This document shows, piece by piece, positions 42,015-52,159 of a DNA stretch of 64,000 nt (position 1 is its first letter; each line of letters begins with the position of its first letter). Source of the DNA: an uncultured Woeseia sp. Its GTDB lineage: Bacteria > Pseudomonadota > Gammaproteobacteria > Steroidobacterales > Woeseiaceae. The stretch is from NCBI GenBank assembly GCA_913031125.1, contig CAJWFK010000015.1:1-64000 (forward strand). Reading direction: 5' to 3'. Under the pieces are notes generated by a model. That model had not been told where the DNA came from. It did not search any database and saw nothing but the letters and a program-made list of their open reading frames with translations. The translations under genes were made by a program, and so were the position numbers.

Positions 42015-43904
42015 GTGAGCAAACGTTACAATGCGGCTGACATTGAAGTCCTCAGTGGACTTGAGCCTGTGCGACGAAGGCCGGGCATGTATACAGATAC
42101 GTCCCGACCAAACCACCTAGCACATGAGGTAATTGACAATAGCGTCGATGAAGCGCTGGCTGGGTACTGCAAAAAAATAGAGGTAACCCTCCACACAGAT
42201 GGATCTATAGAGGTGAAGGATGACGGTCGTGGTATGCCGGTCGACGACCATCCCAAAGAAAAAATTCCCGGGGTCGAGCTAATTCTTACGCGGCTACATG
42301 CTGGTGGTAAGTTTAACAAGGAGAATTACCAATATTCCGGTGGGCTACACGGTGTAGGAGTCTCTGTTGTAAATGCTCTTTCAAAGAATCTTGAAGTTTG
42401 GATTCGTCGTGGCGGTAAAGAGTATAACGCTAGCTTCGCAGGGGGGAAGAAAACTGGTGATCTTGACCCGGTCGGAAAGGTTGGAAAAGCAAATACAGGT
42501 ACCACTATTAGATTCTGGCCTGATCCGCAATACTTTGATTCGGTAAATATTTCGTTAAAACGATTAAAGCATGTATTAAAGGCGAAGGCGGTTCTCTGTC
42601 CCGGGCTGCTGGTATGTTTGAAGGTGTCTAATAATCCAGAGAAAGACGTTAAATGGCATTATGCCGGTGGATTGGAAGAATATCTGAAAGAGGCAATGGC
42701 AGATTGTGAGCACTTGCCGGCAGAGCCGTGCGCTGGTTCCCTTGAAGTTGCGCATGCAGCAGTTGATTGGGCTTTTGCATGGAACGTACACGAAGGACCA
42801 GTAATCACTGAGAGCTACGTTAACCTTATTCCGACGCCACAGGGGGGGACTCATGTTAATGGACTTCGGACTGGCTTAACGAATGCGATCAGGGAATTTT
42901 GCGATTTTCGCAGTTTGCTGCCACGAGGTGTGCAAATTGCACCGGAGGATGTGTGGGACGGCCTTAGTTTTGTGTTGAGTGCTAAGCTCGAGGATCCACA
43001 ATTTTCTGGCCAAACAAAAGAAAGATTGTCATCACGTGAGTCGGCAAGCTTTGTTTCAGGTGTTATTAAAGATAATTTTGCATTGTGGCTGAATCAGCAT
43101 CCAGAGACAGGAGATGCTATCGCACAGCTGGCAACAGCAAAGGCTCAAAAACGTTTGAAGGCGGCAAAAAAGGTTGTCCGCAAAAAGATTGTTACTGGTC
43201 CTGCTTTGCCTGGAAAACTTGCTGACTGTGCATCCCAAGAACCCGAGTTGTGTGAGATTTTTCTTGTGGAAGGTGATTCAGCCGGTGGTTCCGCTAAACA
43301 GGCACGCGATCGCAATACACAGGCGATCATGCCGCTTCGGGGAAAAATTCTGAATACCTGGGAAGTGGACGCGTCAGAGGTACTTAATTCTCAGGAAGTA
43401 CATGATATTAGTGTAGCTCTTGGAATCGACCCCGGTAGTCCAAATCTCGAGAATCTGCGTTATCACAAGATATGTATTCTTGCTGACGCGGACTCTGATG
43501 GGCTACATATAGCAACATTGCTTTGCGCGCTATTTCTACGTCATTTCCCCCAACTAGTGCTTGATGGACATGTCTATGTTGCGATGCCACCTTTATATAG
43601 GATTGACGTTGGAAAGGAAGTTTTCTACGCGCTTGACGAATCTGAGCGGCAAATAATTTTAGAGCGCGTTGAAACAAAAAAAATAAAAGGGAAACTGTCA
43701 GTAACAAGATTCAAGGGACTGGGAGAAATGAGTCCTGTACAACTCAGGGAAACCACAATGAATCAGGATACAAGGCGCCTAGTTAAACTCACGGTGAGTC
43801 CACAGGACAATACTGAAAAAATGATGGATATGCTTCTTGCTAAAAGAAATGCGGGTGACAGGCGCAAGTGGCTTGAGAAGAAAGGAAATCTTGCGGCAGT
43901 CTGA
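42015..43904 (+). CDS. parE: DNA topoisomerase IV subunit B
   Basis: The 629-aa ATPase subunit has a GHKL domain (N-S-V-D-E-A-L, D-D-G-R-G-M-P, G-G-L-H-G-V-G) and a TOPRIM domain (V-E-G-D-S-A-G-G-S, D-A-D-S-D-G). Length near 630 and lack of the GyrB insert mark it as ParE, not GyrB. It starts at GTG. parC follows after 18 bases; the direct parE-parC pair supports the call. Confidence 0.95.
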   Translation: MSKRYNAADIEVLSGLEPVRRRPGMYTDTSRPNHLAHEVIDNSVDEALAGYCKKIEVTLHTDGSIEVKDDGRGMPVDDHPKEKIPGVELILTRLHAGGKFNKENYQYSGGLHGVGVSVVNALSKNLEVWIRRGGKEYNASFAGGKKTGDLDPVGKVGKANTGTTIRFWPDPQYFDSVNISLKRLKHVLKAKAVLCPGLLVCLKVSNNPEKDVKWHYAGGLEEYLKEAMADCEHLPAEPCAGSLEVAHAAVDWAFAWNVHEGPVITESYVNLIPTPQGGTHVNGLRTGLTNAIREFCDFRSLLPRGVQIAPEDVWDGLSFVLSAKLEDPQFSGQTKERLSSRESASFVSGVIKDNFALWLNQHPETGDAIAQLATAKAQKRLKAAKKVVRKKIVTGPALPGKLADCASQEPELCEIFLVEGDSAGGSAKQARDRNTQAIMPLRGKILNTWEVDASEVLNSQEVHDISVALGIDPGSPNLENLRYHKICILADADSDGLHIATLLCALFLRHFPQLVLDGHVYVAMPPLYRIDVGKEVFYALDESERQIILERVETKKIKGKLSVTRFKGLGEMSPVQLRETTMNQDTRRLVKLTVSPQDNTEKMMDMLLAKRNAGDRRKWLEKKGNLAAV

Positions 43905-43922
43905 CGCAAGCGCGGAGGAAAA

Positions 43923-46175
43923 ATGCAAAATCAGTTGGACTTTGACGGCAGTGAAAGACAAGCCTTAAAAGATTATGCAGAAAAAGCTTATCTTGACTAC
44001 TCGATGTACGTCATTCTCGATCGTGCGTTACCGCAAATAGGCGATGGTTTAAAGCCAGTGCAGCGTCGAATTATCTACGCGATGAGTGAGCTTGGGCTAT
44101 CAGCTGGACAGAAACATAAAAAGTCGGCACGAACTGTGGGTGACGTTATTGGTAAGTTTCATCCGCACGGAGACTCGGCTTGCTATGAGGCTATGGTGCT
44201 CATGGCTCAGCCGTTCTCTTATCGCTATCCTTTAATTGACGGCCAGGGTAACTGGGGTTCTACTGATGATCCGAAGTCTTTTGCTGCGATGCGTTATACG
44301 GAGTCACGACTGCGGGGTTATGCTAAGTCGCTGTTAAAAGAACTCGGTCTTGGCACTGTAGATTGGGTAGCTAACTTTGATGGAACGATGGAAGAGCCAG
44401 TTGTATTACCGGCGCGCTTACCAAATTTGCTACTTAACGGAACAACTGGTATCGCGGTTGGTATGTCAACGGACGTGCCACCACATAACTTAAATGAGGT
44501 TGCCAGTGCATTAGTTCATCTGATTGACAATCCAAAGTCGACTGCAGATTCTTTGATGAAGCATATCAGCGGACCAGATTTTCCTACGGGCGGAGAGCTT
44601 GTATCACCCCGTACTGAGATACAAAAGATTTATGAATCCGGAAACGGAACACTTAGGTTACGTGCTTCCTATAAAAAAGAAAATGACGACATAGTCATAA
44701 ACTCATTACCGTATCAAATATCTGGTAGCAAGGTTTTGGAGCAGATTGCGACGCAAATGCGCAACAAAAAGCTGCCACTTGTGGCAGATTTGCGTGATGA
44801 GTCAGACCACGAAGAACCAATACGTTTGGTCATTACGCCTAAGTCAAGAAAGGTCGATGTCGATGAACTGATGTCGCATCTTTTCTCAACAACATCCCTA
44901 GAGCGGACCGTCCGTGTAAATATGAATATAGTAGCGCTTGACGGTCGGCCAAAAACTTTCGACTTGGTTAGCTTGCTGAAGGAATGGATTAAGTTCCGTA
45001 AGGCAACGGTCAAAAACCGTTTAGAGCATCGGTTGCAAATCGTACTGGATCGATTACATGTATTGGATGGGCTGTTAATAGCCTATCTAAATATAGATGA
45101 AGTCATTCGAATTATAAGGACCGAAGAAGAACCTAAAATAGTTTTAGTGAAAAAATATTCCTTATCTGAGATGCAAGTCGAAGCAATATTAAATCTGCGC
45201 CTACGCAATCTGGCTAAACTCGAAGAATTTAAGATCACCGAAGAGCAGGGAGGGTTGAGCGAAGAGCGTCAGATTCTCGAACTGACATTAAAAAGTTCAG
45301 CACGTTTGAAAACACTTATAAAGAAAGAGATTTTAGAAGACGCTGAGAGTCTGGGTGATGAGCGACGTACTATTATTGTTGAGCGAGAAGCTGCACAAGC
45401 ACTTGATGAAACCCAGCTTGTAGCAAGTGAGCCGGTAACAGTCGTTTTATCCAGGCGCGGCTGGGCACGCAGTGCTAAAGGTCATGAAGTTGATCCACTT
45501 TCACTCAGTTACAAGTCTGGAGATGAACATTTGGCATCTGCCCAAGGACGAAGTAATCAACTTGCGATGTTTATTGATAGTTCGGGTCGTGTTTACAGCT
45601 GTCTTGCGTACACATTACCTTCAGCCAGAGGTCAAGGCGAACCGTTGTCTGGCCGTTTCAACCCTCCTGACGGAGCAGAATTCTGCGGCACAATGATCGG
45701 TGAGTTACATGATCGTTACCTGTTAGCAAGTGATGCGGGTTATGGTTTTATTACGAAACTCGAAGATTTGGTTACGCGAAACAAAGCGGGTAAGGCAGTC
45801 TTGCGCGTGGCTCCTACTGGGCGCGCATCCGTCCCAGCCCCAGTGCCGAGAGATTCTAAATGTTTAATAGCAGGCGTTTCCTCTATTGGAAGATTGCTTT
45901 GTTTCGGCATGGGGCAATTACCGGAACTTGCTAAGGGCAAGGGTGTGAAACTTATTAATATACCGGGCCCTAAGTACAAATCTGGTGAGGAAAAGCTTGT
46001 AGCTGCTTGTGTAGTCCCTAATGAAGGAAAACTTCAGGTACAGACAGCGAATCGGAAAATGACTTTAAAGTGGAGTGATTTGCAATCCTATGTCGGTGAA
46101 CGTGCACTGCGGGGTAATTTGTTGCCAAAGGGTTGGCGTAAAGTTGAAGGTTTAAAAACTGACATGCCTAAATAA
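43923..46175 (+). CDS. parC: DNA topoisomerase IV subunit A
   Basis: The 750-aa subunit cuts and passes DNA to decatenate sister chromosomes. The catalytic Tyr is Y125 in [10 protein letters not shown]. The quinolone-resistance region reads H-P-H-G-D-S85-A-C-Y-E89, the susceptible form at both positions that commonly mutate. The C-terminal domain is shorter and less repeated than in GyrA. AGGA precedes the ATG. Confidence 0.95.
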   Translation: MQNQLDFDGSERQALKDYAEKAYLDYSMYVILDRALPQIGDGLKPVQRRIIYAMSELGLSAGQKHKKSARTVGDVIGKFHPHGDSACYEAMVLMAQPFSYRYPLIDGQGNWGSTDDPKSFAAMRYTESRLRGYAKSLLKELGLGTVDWVANFDGTMEEPVVLPARLPNLLLNGTTGIAVGMSTDVPPHNLNEVASALVHLIDNPKSTADSLMKHISGPDFPTGGELVSPRTEIQKIYESGNGTLRLRASYKKENDDIVINSLPYQISGSKVLEQIATQMRNKKLPLVADLRDESDHEEPIRLVITPKSRKVDVDELMSHLFSTTSLERTVRVNMNIVALDGRPKTFDLVSLLKEWIKFRKATVKNRLEHRLQIVLDRLHVLDGLLIAYLNIDEVIRIIRTEEEPKIVLVKKYSLSEMQVEAILNLRLRNLAKLEEFKITEEQGGLSEERQILELTLKSSARLKTLIKKEILEDAESLGDERRTIIVEREAAQALDETQLVASEPVTVVLSRRGWARSAKGHEVDPLSLSYKSGDEHLASAQGRSNQLAMFIDSSGRVYSCLAYTLPSARGQGEPLSGRFNPPDGAEFCGTMIGELHDRYLLASDAGYGFITKLEDLVTRNKAGKAVLRVAPTGRASVPAPVPRDSKCLIAGVSSIGRLLCFGMGQLPELAKGKGVKLINIPGPKYKSGEEKLVAACVVPNEGKLQVQTANRKMTLKWSDLQSYVGERALRGNLLPKGWRKVEGLKTDMPK

Positions 46176-46208
46176 TTAGTGTCTGCCAGTAACTTATCGG
46201 TTGTCCCC

Positions 46209-48335
46209 TCAGGTTTTCCTACCGCCGGTTACGTATTTTGGTTCAAATGCATTGTTAAGGTTTGACGGTTCTTGAAGTACTATCGCTGGTTCATGGATAT
46301 AATGACCCTGCATAAAATGAATTCCCAGCTGGAATAATACTGCCATGGTATTAGCGTTCTCGACACGTTCGGCGATAGTTTCAATGTTTCGTTCAGACGC
46401 GGCACAGGTTAATAAATTAACTGATTCCTGTAGTGCCGCATCACTAACCAAGGAATGCATCAACGCGCCATCAATCTTTATGTAGTTCGGTCTTAGTATG
46501 TCGAGAATGTGCAGGCGATTTGCTTTGACACAATAATGTTCAAGTGCAAAATTAATCCCCATTTGATGCAGTTTTTTAACCATGGTATCGGTTTCTCTGA
46601 TGTACTTTGCAGCGGATTGTTCCGGTATCTGGAGGACAATGCAGGATGGATCGACATTGGTTGTTTCGAGCTTATTTCTGACCCAATCGATAAGAAAATG
46701 ATCTTGCATCGATTGCAGTGATAATCGAATAAAAACTTTGTTAGCGCCATTGGCCTTGCAGAATTCCATGGATGATTTGATCATCCATCTATCTATGGCT
46801 GGCATCAGATTATTGCGCTCTGCAGCCGGAAGAAATTCTGACGGGATGATTGAGTTACCTTGCTGGTCGACCATGCGAATTAGCATGTCATACATCTGAG
46901 TCGATTTACTCCGCAGCCCGGCAATTGGTAATTGTGCTAGCCGGAAACGTTTCTGTGCAAGTGAAGTCTGAATTTTTCCGACCCACAGCTCGTCATATCT
47001 TTTGAGGCGAGAATTAGCATCAGTTAGTTCACCAAGAATAACTGCATTACCCCCAGCACTTTTCGCTTGTTTGTATGCGTCGAAAGACCCAGATACTAGT
47101 TCTTCCAGGTTAGAATGAACCTCTACAGCGCTCGCCATACCTATACTACAAGTCATATTGACGGTTTGATTATTTATCGCAAACTTGTGTTTTCTAATAT
47201 GGGTAACAAGTTGTTTCCCCCAAACAGCAGCATCACGTTCATTACCACGTGCAAGTAAAACCATTATTGCCGTGCCCTCGAACCTTCCTGCAATGTCACT
47301 AGGGTGCATATGCATGTTAATTTGCCTTGCAAACTGGGCAAGAATTTCTTCTGTTTCTATGATCCCAACCCTTTCGTGCACCTCGGAGAAATCATCGGGT
47401 TTTATATAGACAAGTGTGAGCACACCAGATTTTGGTTTGTCGTTAAGTTGCTTTGCGAGCGTCTTGAGAAACACCTCTCGACGAGAAAATCCAGTAGTCC
47501 GGTCACGTGTTAATGCGTCATATAATTGTCTCCTTTTTCCTTGCGTCGTCGCTGTGTTAGTTGAGATGCTGACTCTTACATTTGTGGAACCATCATACAC
47601 AGCAGATTGGAACGACAACTCGAGAATTGCTTGTGCTGGATTATCTTTAGCGGATTTGACCGTTAGCATTTCATCAGCTTGCCATCTGCCGGCTGCAGTG
47701 GCTGCGATTGCTCCATTAATAGCCGCATGACTTTCTTTGAGAAAATATGTCGTCAACGGTATACCAGCCATATTCGGGTTTGTTTTTTCCCCGAACAGTT
47801 GTATCCACGTTTTATTAGCATCCGTGACAATACCATTCAGGACGTAGGCGACGGCGTTACCTGCACTATCCTGGTGTTCTAGTAGTTGCTTCCGGTATTC
47901 TGTTGCTGAATTTAGCGTACTGTTAAGAGCTTTTTCTACCTGTAATGCTCGGAATTCTCTCTTTAGAATAATTCGAAGACGGACCTTTCGTTTCACAGAG
48001 ACTAGATCGCTAGCACCATCTTTCAGGGCGTCGGCAATTGATTTCTCATCAGCCTTTTTGCTAATGGCGATTACTGGAATTCCTGGCAAATAAATGTCTT
48101 TTAATTTTACAACCTGACGAATTGTGCTCTCGTATTCATCCATGTTTAAGATGATGATTTCTATAGTTTCTTTATCAAGTACCTCTGCAAATTGTTCTGC
48201 GGTGCTAACCCATAAAAAGCGAGTCTCTCCGCCTACCTCTCTTACGCAGGAAATGACGAGTTTCATGTCTTGTTTATTGGTGGTTAAAACTGCAACCAAT
48301 CGTTCTTTATCCTTGCTCAAAAGGCCATTCCTCAT
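46209..48335 (-). CDS. FimX-like protein with degenerate GGDEF and EAL domains
   Basis: The 708-aa protein has a receiver-like N-terminus (about 10-125), a PAS-like part (about 150-265), a GGDEF domain (about 275-435) and an EAL domain (about 455-695). The GGDEF motif is replaced by G-R-F-E-G-T (350-355). In the EAL domain the E-A-L site reads D-M-L (483-485) and D-D-F-G is replaced near F-A-L-E-H-Y (596-601). Neither c-di-GMP synthesis nor hydrolysis is expected. The plan REC-PAS-dead GGDEF-dead EAL, with P-S-E-F-L-P-A-A-E-R-N, fits FimX, a c-di-GMP receptor that controls type IV pili. It is convergent with parC. Confidence 0.8.
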   Translation of the reverse strand: MRNGLLSKDKERLVAVLTTNKQDMKLVISCVREVGGETRFLWVSTAEQFAEVLDKETIEIIILNMDEYESTIRQVVKLKDIYLPGIPVIAISKKADEKSIADALKDGASDLVSVKRKVRLRIILKREFRALQVEKALNSTLNSATEYRKQLLEHQDSAGNAVAYVLNGIVTDANKTWIQLFGEKTNPNMAGIPLTTYFLKESHAAINGAIAATAAGRWQADEMLTVKSAKDNPAQAILELSFQSAVYDGSTNVRVSISTNTATTQGKRRQLYDALTRDRTTGFSRREVFLKTLAKQLNDKPKSGVLTLVYIKPDDFSEVHERVGIIETEEILAQFARQINMHMHPSDIAGRFEGTAIMVLLARGNERDAAVWGKQLVTHIRKHKFAINNQTVNMTCSIGMASAVEVHSNLEELVSGSFDAYKQAKSAGGNAVILGELTDANSRLKRYDELWVGKIQTSLAQKRFRLAQLPIAGLRSKSTQMYDMLIRMVDQQGNSIIPSEFLPAAERNNLMPAIDRWMIKSSMEFCKANGANKVFIRLSLQSMQDHFLIDWVRNKLETTNVDPSCIVLQIPEQSAAKYIRETDTMVKKLHQMGINFALEHYCVKANRLHILDILRPNYIKIDGALMHSLVSDAALQESVNLLTCAASERNIETIAERVENANTMAVLFQLGIHFMQGHYIHEPAIVLQEPSNLNNAFEPKYVTGGRKT

Positions 48336-48611
48336 ATTGCAGACGAGAGATAATTTAATAGCAAAAAATTAGTCTAACGAGAATATTTAAACGAGTCTCG
48401 AGCCACGCATCAAAAGCGTGACAGAAATCAAAAAAAAATTTATTTTGGGACGTTTTGGCTGTCTTTTTTGTAAATTTATAGTAGAGAGCTTGTTCGTCGG
48501 ACATTAACAGGAAATGTTTAAGTTATATGCTCCATACGAGTATGATGTGCATTAGCACGTGTGCGGCGAATGACTGTAAACAAGCTAATTGGCGGGTTAT
48601 CTAGGTTAAAT

Positions 48612-49178
48612 ATGTCTAGCTATAGTACTAATCAATTTCGTGCAGGATTACGCATCATCATAGACGCTGATCCATGCATCATCGTAGAGAATGAATTTGT
48701 GAAGCCTGGAAAAGGACAGGCCTTTAATCGTGTTCGTATCAAGAATCTTAAAACTGGCAAGATCGTCGATAAGACATTTAAGTCGGGTGAAGTGGTTGAA
48801 GCTGCGGACGTAGTTGACACTGATATGCAGTATTTGTACACAGATGGAGAGTTCTGGCATTTCATGGAGACAGAAACCTACGAACAGTATGCCGCGAACG
48901 AAAATGCTGTTGGAGATGCAAAGAAATGGCTTATAGAGCAGGATATTTGCCAGATAACACTTTGGAACAATGAACCTTTAACTATTGCTGCACCAAACTT
49001 TGTTGAGCTTGAAATTGCAGAAACCGAACCCGGTGTTCGGGGAGACACCGCTAGTGGTGGAGTTAAACCGGCAACCCTTTCGACAGGGGCTATTGTCCGT
49101 GTGCCGCTTTTTGTAGAGCAGGGCGAACTGATTAAAGTGGACACCCGTTCTTCGGAGTATGTTGGGCGAGTTAAATAA
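48612..49178 (+). CDS. efp: Elongation factor P
   Basis: The 188-aa factor relieves ribosome stalling at polyproline. ATG at 48612 gives exactly the usual length; upstream in-frame starts near 48561 are not supported. Lys34 in K-P-G-K34-G-Q-A is the residue modified by EpmA. Three beta-barrel domains are evident from similarity along the whole length. The modifying enzyme EpmA is encoded just downstream on the other strand. Confidence 0.96.
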   Translation: MSSYSTNQFRAGLRIIIDADPCIIVENEFVKPGKGQAFNRVRIKNLKTGKIVDKTFKSGEVVEAADVVDTDMQYLYTDGEFWHFMETETYEQYAANENAVGDAKKWLIEQDICQITLWNNEPLTIAAPNFVELEIAETEPGVRGDTASGGVKPATLSTGAIVRVPLFVEQGELIKVDTRSSEYVGRVK

Positions 49179-49207
49179 GATTTTTGCTAGATACTTAGTC
49201 GAAGTGA

Positions 49208-50170
49208 TTAAAGGTCATGATGTAGTTCCGGCGTAAAAGTAACTACCTGATTGATATCGTCAATACCCTCGGCAATCATAAGTGCTCGATCAACTCCGAG
49301 TGCGACGCCGGCACAGGGTGGCAGACCCTCCTCCAAACTAGCAATTAGCGCATCATCAATCATAGGAATAGATTGCCCGTTTCTCCCTCTCTTTTCTTGT
49401 TCACTTTTAAAGCGTTTGCGTTGTTCTGTTGCATCCGTTAGCTCTACAAAACCATTAGCTAGTTCGGTGGTGCCGAAAAACACTTCGAAACGATCCGCTA
49501 GGGAGTTATCGATAGGACAAAGCCGGGCGAGTGATGCCTGACTTGCTGGGAAGTGAGAGACGATTGTCAACTGATCTACCGGGAAACTTGGAGCGACACG
49601 TGTTGCCATGGCGAGATCTAACCAAGCATCGTGATCAGCATTCATGGCATCGCACAAGTTACCATCAGCTTTAAGCATATTTGCTAGTTCCTGACTGCTT
49701 ATAAATAAGGGGTCTATGCCTAGTGCATTGTCGAAAGCTTCTGAATAACTTATTAAAGTAGGGGGCTTGCTGACTCTATCACCGAGCAGAAATTTGAGTA
49801 GTTGGATCGTATCATCGATAATATTTTGCAGGGTGAAATTAAGGCGATACCATTCGACCATCGTGAACTCTAGCAAGTGTTGTCGCCCAGATTCATTACC
49901 ACGAAAAACTCGACAAATCTGGTAAATATCCGGATAGCCGGCTGCTAACAAACGTTTCATCGCGAATTCTGGTGATGTTTGCAGGAACCCGGATTTATCG
50001 TTGTTTGACACCTGCAAGCTACTTATTGAAGGGTCTGTCACTGCTGTGCTTGTAAGAGTCGGTGTGCACACTTCTGTGACACTCTCATTTAGAAAATAGT
50101 CACGAATTTTCTGAATCATCTGCTGCCTCGCTCGAGCAAGATGAATTTCTGAATTGGGTCGCCAGTTCAT
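49208..50170 (-). CDS. epmA: EF-P lysine lysyltransferase EpmA
   Basis: The 320-aa protein is a class II lysyl-tRNA-synthetase-like enzyme without the anticodon-binding domain; it attaches beta-lysine to EF-P. Motif 2 reads R-V-F-R-G-N-E and motif 3 G-V-A-L-G-V-D-R-A-L-M. Its stop faces the efp stop 29 bases away. Its start overlaps psd by four bases. The aminomutase EpmB, needed to make beta-lysine, is not in the window. Confidence 0.95.
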   Translation of the reverse strand: MNWRPNSEIHLARARQQMIQKIRDYFLNESVTEVCTPTLTSTAVTDPSISSLQVSNNDKSGFLQTSPEFAMKRLLAAGYPDIYQICRVFRGNESGRQHLLEFTMVEWYRLNFTLQNIIDDTIQLLKFLLGDRVSKPPTLISYSEAFDNALGIDPLFISSQELANMLKADGNLCDAMNADHDAWLDLAMATRVAPSFPVDQLTIVSHFPASQASLARLCPIDNSLADRFEVFFGTTELANGFVELTDATEQRKRFKSEQEKRGRNGQSIPMIDDALIASLEEGLPPCAGVALGVDRALMIAEGIDDINQVVTFTPELHHDL

Positions 50171-51030
50171 TTTTTCAATGTTATTTTTCCTATCTCTTCG
50201 CCCATTTTCACTGATTGCCCCAATCCTATTCCACTAAAATGGCTCGAGGTTTTTGGTGGACATAGGAGGATGACCGTTGAACCTAGGTTAAACCAACCAA
50301 GGAGTGCTCCTTTGTTGAAATTAAGATCGCTGTATGCTGTGCTCAGATCGATTTCTTCGATTAGACCTTTACGCCTAGGTCGTATATCGCCAGTCCATAT
50401 CGTATTGATAGTTCCGACATTTAGTGCACCGACAAAAATGAGCGTCACATCACCAATATCGGTATCTAAATTACATATAAGGCGTTCATTCCCAACAAAT
50501 AATTGCGCATAATTTTGCACCGTTCCATCATTCACACTAAATAATGAACCAGGAACGTATCGTGCAGCTCGGAGGTATCCAGATAGGGGTGCATGGACGC
50601 GATGATAATTGTATGGCGCAAGGTAAATTGTCACGAAACTGCCATTCGCATAATAGTCCGCGTCTGTTTTGTTAGTGACCAGTAAGTCCGCCAACGAATA
50701 ATCTATTTGTTTTGCCTGCATTACACGATCTTCTTCAATTGGCCCTGCAGCACTGATAGTGCCGTCAACAGGCGAGATAATACTGTATGGAGAATCATTA
50801 ATTTGGCGTGCGCCAGGGGCTAAGTCGCGAATAAAGAAATCGTTAAACGTTAGATATCCATCGGGCACATTTTGGTTCAGTTCATTAGTTTCCACTCTGT
50901 AATGATTAATAAAACAGCGGATTAACATATTTTTGACTGCAGGAATACGTATCCGTGCCAACCAATGTATGAATTGGGTGATGACATAGAGGGGTATTAA
51001 ACGCTGGAGGATTACGAAAAGATTGGGCAT
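50167..51030 (-). CDS. psd: Phosphatidylserine decarboxylase
   Basis: The 287-aa proenzyme makes phosphatidylethanolamine in the inner membrane. The self-cleavage site L-G-S-T, which yields the pyruvoyl group, is near residue 252; H-R-V-H-A-P-L-S-G (about 143-151) and the S-P-V-D-G segment are also typical. The psd-epmA neighbourhood is known from enterobacteria. It starts 17 bases after the PCuAC stop. Confidence 0.95.
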   Translation of the reverse strand: MPNLFVILQRLIPLYVITQFIHWLARIRIPAVKNMLIRCFINHYRVETNELNQNVPDGYLTFNDFFIRDLAPGARQINDSPYSIISPVDGTISAAGPIEEDRVMQAKQIDYSLADLLVTNKTDADYYANGSFVTIYLAPYNYHRVHAPLSGYLRAARYVPGSLFSVNDGTVQNYAQLFVGNERLICNLDTDIGDVTLIFVGALNVGTINTIWTGDIRPRRKGLIEEIDLSTAYSDLNFNKGALLGWFNLGSTVILLCPPKTSSHFSGIGLGQSVKMGEEIGKITLKK

Positions 51031-51047
51031 TGGATGTTAGTTATTAG

Positions 51048-51488
51048 TCACTTGCCAGACAATCTATTTAATATTTTTGTCGTGACCTTAAGTTCGCCAT
51101 AGTCATGGAGTATTTGGAGTGTCACATGAGATCCCACGACCATGTCCTCTCTAGGCTCAACCAACATTATATGCATACCACCAGCATTAAAAATCACGGT
51201 GTCGCCTTCACTTATTGTGACTTTATCCAGACGGCGCATCCGAGAAATGCCATTTTCAAGAGTATTTTCGTGAATTTCTGCGTGCTCAAATTCAGGGCTG
51301 TGCACCTTTCTAAAGGTTATTAAATTATCTGTTTTATTCACAATAGTCATATACGCGACAGCCGTGTTGGTGCCAGGTAAAGGTGCAAAAACCCGCAGAC
51401 TCGTGATCTCTACCGATGAGCTTGTATTGCTATTACAAGATGCAATTAGAATCATAAAAAGAATGCAAATCAGCCGAGTATTGGTCAT
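51048..51488 (-). CDS. Copper chaperone PCu(A)C lipoprotein
   Basis: The 146-aa protein delivers Cu(I) in the periplasm to cytochrome c oxidase. It has a lipoprotein signal (I-A-S-C18) and the metal-site pattern H-A-E-I-H...M-R-R-L...G-G-M-H-I-M-L. Its start overlaps the SCO1 stop by four bases, so the two are translationally coupled, as expected for partners in Cu(A) assembly. Confidence 0.9.
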   Translation of the reverse strand: MTNTRLICILFMILIASCNSNTSSSVEITSLRVFAPLPGTNTAVAYMTIVNKTDNLITFRKVHSPEFEHAEIHENTLENGISRMRRLDKVTISEGDTVIFNAGGMHIMLVEPREDMVVGSHVTLQILHDYGELKVTTKILNRLSGK

Positions 51489-52102
51489 CCCTTACTCGTT
51501 AATCTGGGGATATCAGTGACAAAGTGTTCAATTTTATGCGGTGCTTGAAACAATGCATGCCATTTGGCATCTGGACCTATAAGTAAGATTGCTGCTGAAT
51601 GATCCACGCTATAATCACCATTTTGATCATACGATTTACTAAAAAAGATTCCCAACGTTTTAGTTAGTTTAAATATCTTTTCTGGGCTTCCAGTTAAACC
51701 GCTAATACTTGAATCGAAATAGCTTAAATAATTTTTGAGCTTGTCCGGCGTGTCACGCTCAGGATCTACGCTTATTAGTAAGATTTTAGGCGTCTTATAT
51801 CCTTTTTCTGCTAGCTGCGATCTGGCAATTGCTAGTTGTGAAAGAGTTGCTGGGCAAATATCCGGGCAATGTGTGAAACCAAAAAACACTAAATGCCAAG
51901 AACCTAACAACTCGTCCCGTGTGAATGGAAGGCTATTATGGTCAGTTAGGCTAAATGATGGAAGATCCATTGCGGATGGCAGAATTGTGGCATGCTCTGG
52001 TTCTATAAATTTGTGTTGTAATCCTTTATATAAAAATAGGAAGCCGCTGGTAAAAGCGATAACCAAGAAGCTAATAGCTAGAAATTTAGTGGCGCGGTCC
52101 AT
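51485..52102 (-). CDS. SCO1/SenC family copper protein
   Basis: The 205-aa protein has one N-terminal membrane anchor (about 8-26) and a thioredoxin fold with C79-P-D-I-C83 and a conserved His in V-D-H-S-A-A-I. These are the copper ligands of Sco proteins, which help build the Cu(A) site of cytochrome oxidase. First gene of the unit SCO1-PCuAC-psd-epmA; divergent from prmB. Confidence 0.92.
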   Translation of the reverse strand: MDRATKFLAISFLVIAFTSGFLFLYKGLQHKFIEPEHATILPSAMDLPSFSLTDHNSLPFTRDELLGSWHLVFFGFTHCPDICPATLSQLAIARSQLAEKGYKTPKILLISVDPERDTPDKLKNYLSYFDSSISGLTGSPEKIFKLTKTLGIFFSKSYDQNGDYSVDHSAAILLIGPDAKWHALFQAPHKIEHFVTDIPRLTSKG

Positions 52103-52159
52103 AATAGTTGCATTCTAACTTAGTCTTAACTGATAACTAGATGTCCTTCTTTATTCTTC

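Noticed and set aside
42015-46175. Reading parE-parC as gyrB-gyrA
   Set aside because: Lengths (629 and 750 aa), the short C-terminal domain and direct adjacency fit topoisomerase IV.
48412-48424. CACGC...GCGTG hairpin upstream of efp as a terminator
   Set aside because: Five-base stem with no T-run on either strand.
48561-48611. N-terminal extension of efp
   Set aside because: EF-P length and the Lys34 numbering fit only the ATG at 48612.
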